Source of the DNA: an uncultured Oscillospiraceae bacterium
Lineage (GTDB): Bacteria; Bacillota; Clostridia; Oscillospirales; Oscillospiraceae
Direction of reading: 5' to 3'
DNA length: 24,582 nucleotides
Assembly: GCA_910584395.1 (NCBI GenBank)
Contig: CAJUAS010000028.1
Span: forward strand, 1 to 24,582
The first letter of the stretch is position 1. Every line of letters starts with the position of its first letter. The position numbers and the translations under genes were made by a program. Under the pieces are notes generated by a model. The model had not been told where the DNA came from. It searched no databases and worked only from the letters and a program-made list of their open reading frames with translations. Below, piece after piece: positions 21,614 through 24,582 of this stretch.

Positions 21614-22759
21614 CTAAAGGTTTTTTTGCGCTACCGCCCGCGCCAACGCGTCGGCGGCAAGAATATCGTCCAGCGTGGGTGTTTCCACCACCGGGGCGGC
21701 GTCCACCGCCAGACGGCAGAGCCGCGGGATGTCGTAAAATCCGATCTTGTCTGACAGATACGCGGCCACAGCTACCTCATTTGCGCCGTTGAGGGCGGCC
21801 GCCTTGACGCCGCCTTGGGCCGCCGCGTCCCGCGCAAGCTCCAGACAGGGAAAGTTTTCCCCGTCAGGAGGCAAAAAAGTCAAGTCGGCGCAATGGAGCA
21901 GATCCAAACGGCTGCACGGCCCTGACAGGCGGTTGGGCCAAGTGAACGCATACTGGATGGGCAAACGCATATCCGGCGCGCCAAGCTGGGCCAACACCGC
22001 GCCGTCGCGGAACTCCACCAGAGAGTGTATCACGCTTTGGCGGTGGATGACCACATCGATCCGCTCCAGCGGCAGGCCATAGAGCCACATGGCTTCAATG
22101 ACCTCAAAGCCTTTATTCATCATGGTGGCGGAGTCGATGGTGATTTTTGCGCCCATGTCCCAGTTTGGATGCTTGAGGGCTTCGCGGCAGGTCATTTGAG
22201 CGATTTTCTCGCGCTCCAGACCGTAAAACGGCCCGCCGGACGCAGTGAGGATCAGACGCTCCACCTCTCCCCTGTCCCGGCAGCCCTGAAGGCACTGAAA
22301 AATTGCGGAATGCTCCGAATCCACAGGAAGGAGCTTGACACCCTTGTTCTCTGCTGCGGCAGTGACCAGCGCCCCGGCGCACACCAGTGTTTCTTTGTTG
22401 GCAAGGGCAATATTTTTTCCTGCGTCAATGGCGGCAAGGGTCGGCTCTAATCCCGCGATGCCGACGACGGAGGTGAGAACGGTATCCGCTTCCGGAAGGA
22501 TGGCAGCCTCCAAAAGAGCTTCCTTCCCGCCCAATACGCGGGTGGACGTATCCGCCAAGCGGACAGCCAGATCCTTGGCGGCGGCTTCGTCGGTAAGGAC
22601 GGCAAGTTTGGGATGGACGGCGCGGGCCTGCTCCTCCAGCAGCTTTGCGTTTTTATGGGCCGTCAAACCTTCCACAGACAGGCCAAGGGCGGCGATCACT
22701 TCCAGCGATTGCCGCCCAATTGAACCTGTTGAACCTAAAACTGTCAGCCGCTGCGTCAC
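21614..22759 (-). CDS. dxr: 1-deoxy-D-xylulose 5-phosphate reductoisomerase
   Basis: A 381-residue DXR (IspC), the first committed MEP-pathway enzyme and the target of fosmidomycin. It rearranges and reduces DXP to MEP with NADPH. The Rossmann signature is LGSTGSIGRQSLEVI. Others are IALANKETLVCAG, the metal-binding VDSEHSAIFQCL, the catalytic-loop NWDMGAKITIDSATMMNKG, and SGGPF. The start is GTG 22759 with AAGGGGG upstream and a gap of 24 bp after cdsA. The stop is 10 bp before rseP. Confidence 0.95.
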   Translation of the reverse strand: MTQRLTVLGSTGSIGRQSLEVIAALGLSVEGLTAHKNAKLLEEQARAVHPKLAVLTDEAAAKDLAVRLADTSTRVLGGKEALLEAAILPEADTVLTSVVGIAGLEPTLAAIDAGKNIALANKETLVCAGALVTAAAENKGVKLLPVDSEHSAIFQCLQGCRDRGEVERLILTASGGPFYGLEREKIAQMTCREALKHPNWDMGAKITIDSATMMNKGFEVIEAMWLYGLPLERIDVVIHRQSVIHSLVEFRDGAVLAQLGAPDMRLPIQYAFTWPNRLSGPCSRLDLLHCADLTFLPPDGENFPCLELARDAAAQGGVKAAALNGANEVAVAAYLSDKIGFYDIPRLCRLAVDAAPVVETPTLDDILAADALARAVAQKNL

Positions 22760-22783
22760 GGCGCACGCCCCCTTATTGAGTCA

Positions 22784-23602
22784 TCATCCGAACTGTACCG
22801 CCGGCAAAACCCGCCACAAGATCTCAATGAGCGGGGCACAGAAGATCACGCTGTCAAAGCGGTCCAGTACGCCGCCGTGGCCGGGCAGGATGTTGCCGAA
22901 ATCCTTGAGCTGATACTGGCGTTTGATGTAGGAGAAGGACAGGTCGCCCAACTGGGATACGGCGCTCCCAAGAAGCCCGTAAACCACGAGGAGAAGATAG
23001 TTGACCTGAAAATGGAAGGCGAACTGCATCACCAGACCGTAAACGACCATGGCCAACACCGCACCTGCAACGCCGCCCACAGAGCCTTCCACCGTCTTTT
23101 TCGGGGAGAGTTCAGGCGCCAGCTTGTGCTTTCCAAAGGCCAAGCCTGCAAACAGCGCAAGGGCGTCGGAGAGGAAGGCGACGATCAGGGGGGTCAGGAT
23201 CATATACTTTGCCCCGGTCAACGTATCCAGACGGGTGAAGCTGGACAGAAAATACGGGATCAGCGCGGCAAAAAAGAACGCGCCGCCCATCTTTTCCATG
23301 GTAACAGTATAGTGGCTGGAAATGGCGGTGATGAATACCAGAGTAAAATAAAGAAACAGACCGCACAGGGCAGAGAGCATCCCCTGCCCGATATAGACCC
23401 AAAATGGGATCAAACCCGCCAAAACGATGGAATAACCCGAAAGTTTGGCGTTCTTCACAAACCCGGTAGACCACAGCACCTCGTGGACGGCGATCATAGA
23501 GAGGATGGAAATGACGATGGGAATATAGATGGATGGAGCAGCCAGCAAAAGCAGCAGGATCAGCGGAACAAAAATCACCGCCACCAAGATTCTCTGTAAC
23601 AC
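22784..23602 (-). CDS. cdsA: Phosphatidate cytidylyltransferase
   Basis: A 272-residue polytopic membrane protein making CDP-diacylglycerol from phosphatidic acid and CTP, the branch point for acidic phospholipids. The family signature is complete near the C-terminus: SYIKRQYQLKDFGNILPGHG, then GVLDRFDS. About seven or eight hydrophobic spans are seen. Two starts are possible: GTG 23602 (VLQRIL) and TTG 23608 overlapping the uppS stop. I prefer GTG 23602 because the upstream GGGGG site is properly spaced from it and too close to the TTG. Confidence 0.93.
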   Translation of the reverse strand: MLQRILVAVIFVPLILLLLLAAPSIYIPIVISILSMIAVHEVLWSTGFVKNAKLSGYSIVLAGLIPFWVYIGQGMLSALCGLFLYFTLVFITAISSHYTVTMEKMGGAFFFAALIPYFLSSFTRLDTLTGAKYMILTPLIVAFLSDALALFAGLAFGKHKLAPELSPKKTVEGSVGGVAGAVLAMVVYGLVMQFAFHFQVNYLLLVVYGLLGSAVSQLGDLSFSYIKRQYQLKDFGNILPGHGGVLDRFDSVIFCAPLIEILWRVLPAVQFG

Positions 23603-23604
23603 GG

Positions 23605-24348
23605 TCAAGTACCCCCAAATCTGCGTTGGCGCAGTTGATAGGCGCGGATAGCATTCAGTAGGTGTTCTTTTTTGAAATCAGGCCAGCAGACATCAGTGAA
23701 ATAAAACTCTGCGTAGGCCGCCTGCCACAAAAGAAAGTTGGAAAGACGCTGTTCCCCGCTGGGACGAATGATCAAATCGGGGTCTGGAACGCCTTTGGTG
23801 TAGAGATAGCTGTCAAACAGGGCTTCGGTCAGTTCCTCCGGACGCTTCTTCCCTGCGGTGCAGTCGGCGGCAAAGCTGCGCGCGGCGTGCATGATCTCGT
23901 CGCGGCCGCCATAGTTTAGACAGATATGCACATTGCATTGGACATACTTTCGCGAGGTGCTCTCCACCTTCTCGCACAGAGCGCGAAGCTCCGGGTCAAG
24001 GGGAGTCAAGTCACCGAAAAAAGCCATATGGATCTGGTTTTTCTCCATATCCCGCAAGGCTTCCTCCAGATAGTTGTGCAGCAGGCGCATAATGGCGTCT
24101 ACCTCGTCCTTTGGCCGCTTCCAGTTTTCCGTGGAAAAGGCGTAGACCGTCAAATAGCGAAGGCCGATCTCCTTGGCGTAGGTGGCGATATTGCGAAAGG
24201 TTTCTGCGCCGGCGGCATGACCGCCGCTGCGGGGGATGTGGCGGCGTTTGGCCCAGCGGCCGTTGCCGTCCATGATAATGGCAATGTGTTGAGGTAAGTG
24301 GTCAAAATCCACAGTTTTCAACCCAACTGACTTTTTCCCGAATAGCAT
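23605..24348 (-). CDS. uppS: Undecaprenyl diphosphate synthase (cis-prenyltransferase)
   Basis: A 247-residue UppS that extends farnesyl-PP with isopentenyl-PP to C55 undecaprenyl-PP, the lipid carrier of peptidoglycan. Typical motifs are IAIIMDGNGRWAKRR (Asp27 binds magnesium), GHAAGAETFRNI, YAFSTENWKRP and LIIRPSGEQRLSNFLLWQ. Length is normal and the enzyme is soluble or membrane-associated. ATG 24348 has GTGGAG upstream. Its stop abuts cdsA, so the cis-prenyl lipid carrier and phospholipid synthesis genes are co-transcribed. Confidence 0.95.
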   Translation of the reverse strand: MLFGKKSVGLKTVDFDHLPQHIAIIMDGNGRWAKRRHIPRSGGHAAGAETFRNIATYAKEIGLRYLTVYAFSTENWKRPKDEVDAIMRLLHNYLEEALRDMEKNQIHMAFFGDLTPLDPELRALCEKVESTSRKYVQCNVHICLNYGGRDEIMHAARSFAADCTAGKKRPEELTEALFDSYLYTKGVPDPDLIIRPSGEQRLSNFLLWQAAYAEFYFTDVCWPDFKKEHLLNAIRAYQLRQRRFGGT

Positions 24349-24379
24349 TCGCTCAACTCCACAGACTCATTTGCAGGCG

Positions 24380-24582
24380 TTACACCGCCATCAGTTCCTC
24401 TTCCTTGGCGGAGACCAAGGTGTCGATCTCTTTGCAGTACTTGTCTGTGAGCTTTTGGAGGTCGTCCTCAAAGTCCTTGAGAGTGTCCTCGGTGATCTCG
24501 CCCTTCTTCTCCCGCGTCTTGAACTGATCCATGGCGTCCCGGCGGATGTTGCGGATGGCCACCTTGCCGTTCTCCCCGTACT
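24380..24582 (-). CDS. frr: Ribosome recycling factor, C-terminal part (runs off the window)
   Basis: The minus strand from the right edge reads YGENGKVAIRNIRRDAM and on through QFKTREKKGEITEDTLK to EELMAV, the conserved C-terminal three-helix-bundle segment of RRF. With EF-G, RRF splits the 70S ribosome after termination. The 67-residue part is intact to its stop at 24380; the N-terminus is outside. An apparent start at 24562 is only an internal codon. It precedes uppS by 31 bp as in most Firmicutes. Confidence 0.93.
   Translation of the reverse strand, partial: YGENGKVAIRNIRRDAMDQFKTREKKGEITEDTLKDFEDDLQKLTDKYCKEIDTLVSAKEEELMAV

Overview
The window is chromosomal DNA from a GC-rich, endospore-forming Firmicute. 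It is most likely a gut Clostridium of the Oscillospiraceae type (Flavonifractor, Intestinimonas or Lawsonibacter-like). This rests on a PolC-type replicative polymerase, a Spo0A-family regulator with 0A boxes upstream, a SleL/YaaH-type LysM-GH18 enzyme, strong Shine-Dalgarno sites, and the gene order frr-uppS-cdsA-dxr-rseP-ispG-polC. The genus is an inference from protein style, not a search result.

Left part (1-7800) is a mixed set of short transcription units. It starts with the 5' end of a class II fructose-bisphosphate aldolase gene (minus) and a divergent Amidase_6 protein (plus). A XerC/D tyrosine recombinase follows, with a perfect 13-bp inverted repeat between promoter and RBS. Convergent to it is a Spo0A paralog with a degenerate receiver, preceded by a good sigma-A promoter and tandem 0A boxes. 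A roughly 290-bp non-coding stretch (2940-3229) holds two strong hairpins, one a clear terminator, and a possible small RNA. Next comes a minus-strand operon of an Amidase_3-SH3 protein, a LysM-LysM-GH18 protein and an 80-aa unknown. Divergent from it is a WYL-type regulator whose reading frame runs without a stop into a zinc-ribbon protein that has its own RBS and a palindromic operator. A MerR/GyrI-type regulator lies convergent to it; its 19-bp-spacer promoter shares a 12-nt element with that operator.

Middle part (7796-15131) is a tightly overlapped histidine operon on the minus strand: hisZ-hisG-hisD-hisB-hisH-hisA-hisF-hisI-hisE, closed by rsmA/ksgA. Most junctions are ATGA or TAATG overlaps. 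It uses the short HisG plus HisZ form. It lacks hisC and a histidinol-phosphate phosphatase, which must be elsewhere. It has its own promoter just downstream of polC.

Right part (15147-24582) is a co-directional housekeeping cluster: frr (partial), uppS, cdsA, dxr, rseP, ispG and polC. It joins translation recycling, undecaprenyl-PP and CDP-diacylglycerol synthesis, two MEP-pathway steps, a site-2 protease and the replicative polymerase.

The most unusual items are the Spo0A paralog with its 0A boxes, the WYL/zinc-ribbon read-through locus with an operator shared with the neighbouring MerR gene, the recombinase leader palindrome, and the candidate small RNA. No CRISPR array, rRNA, tRNA, insertion sequence or prophage was seen.
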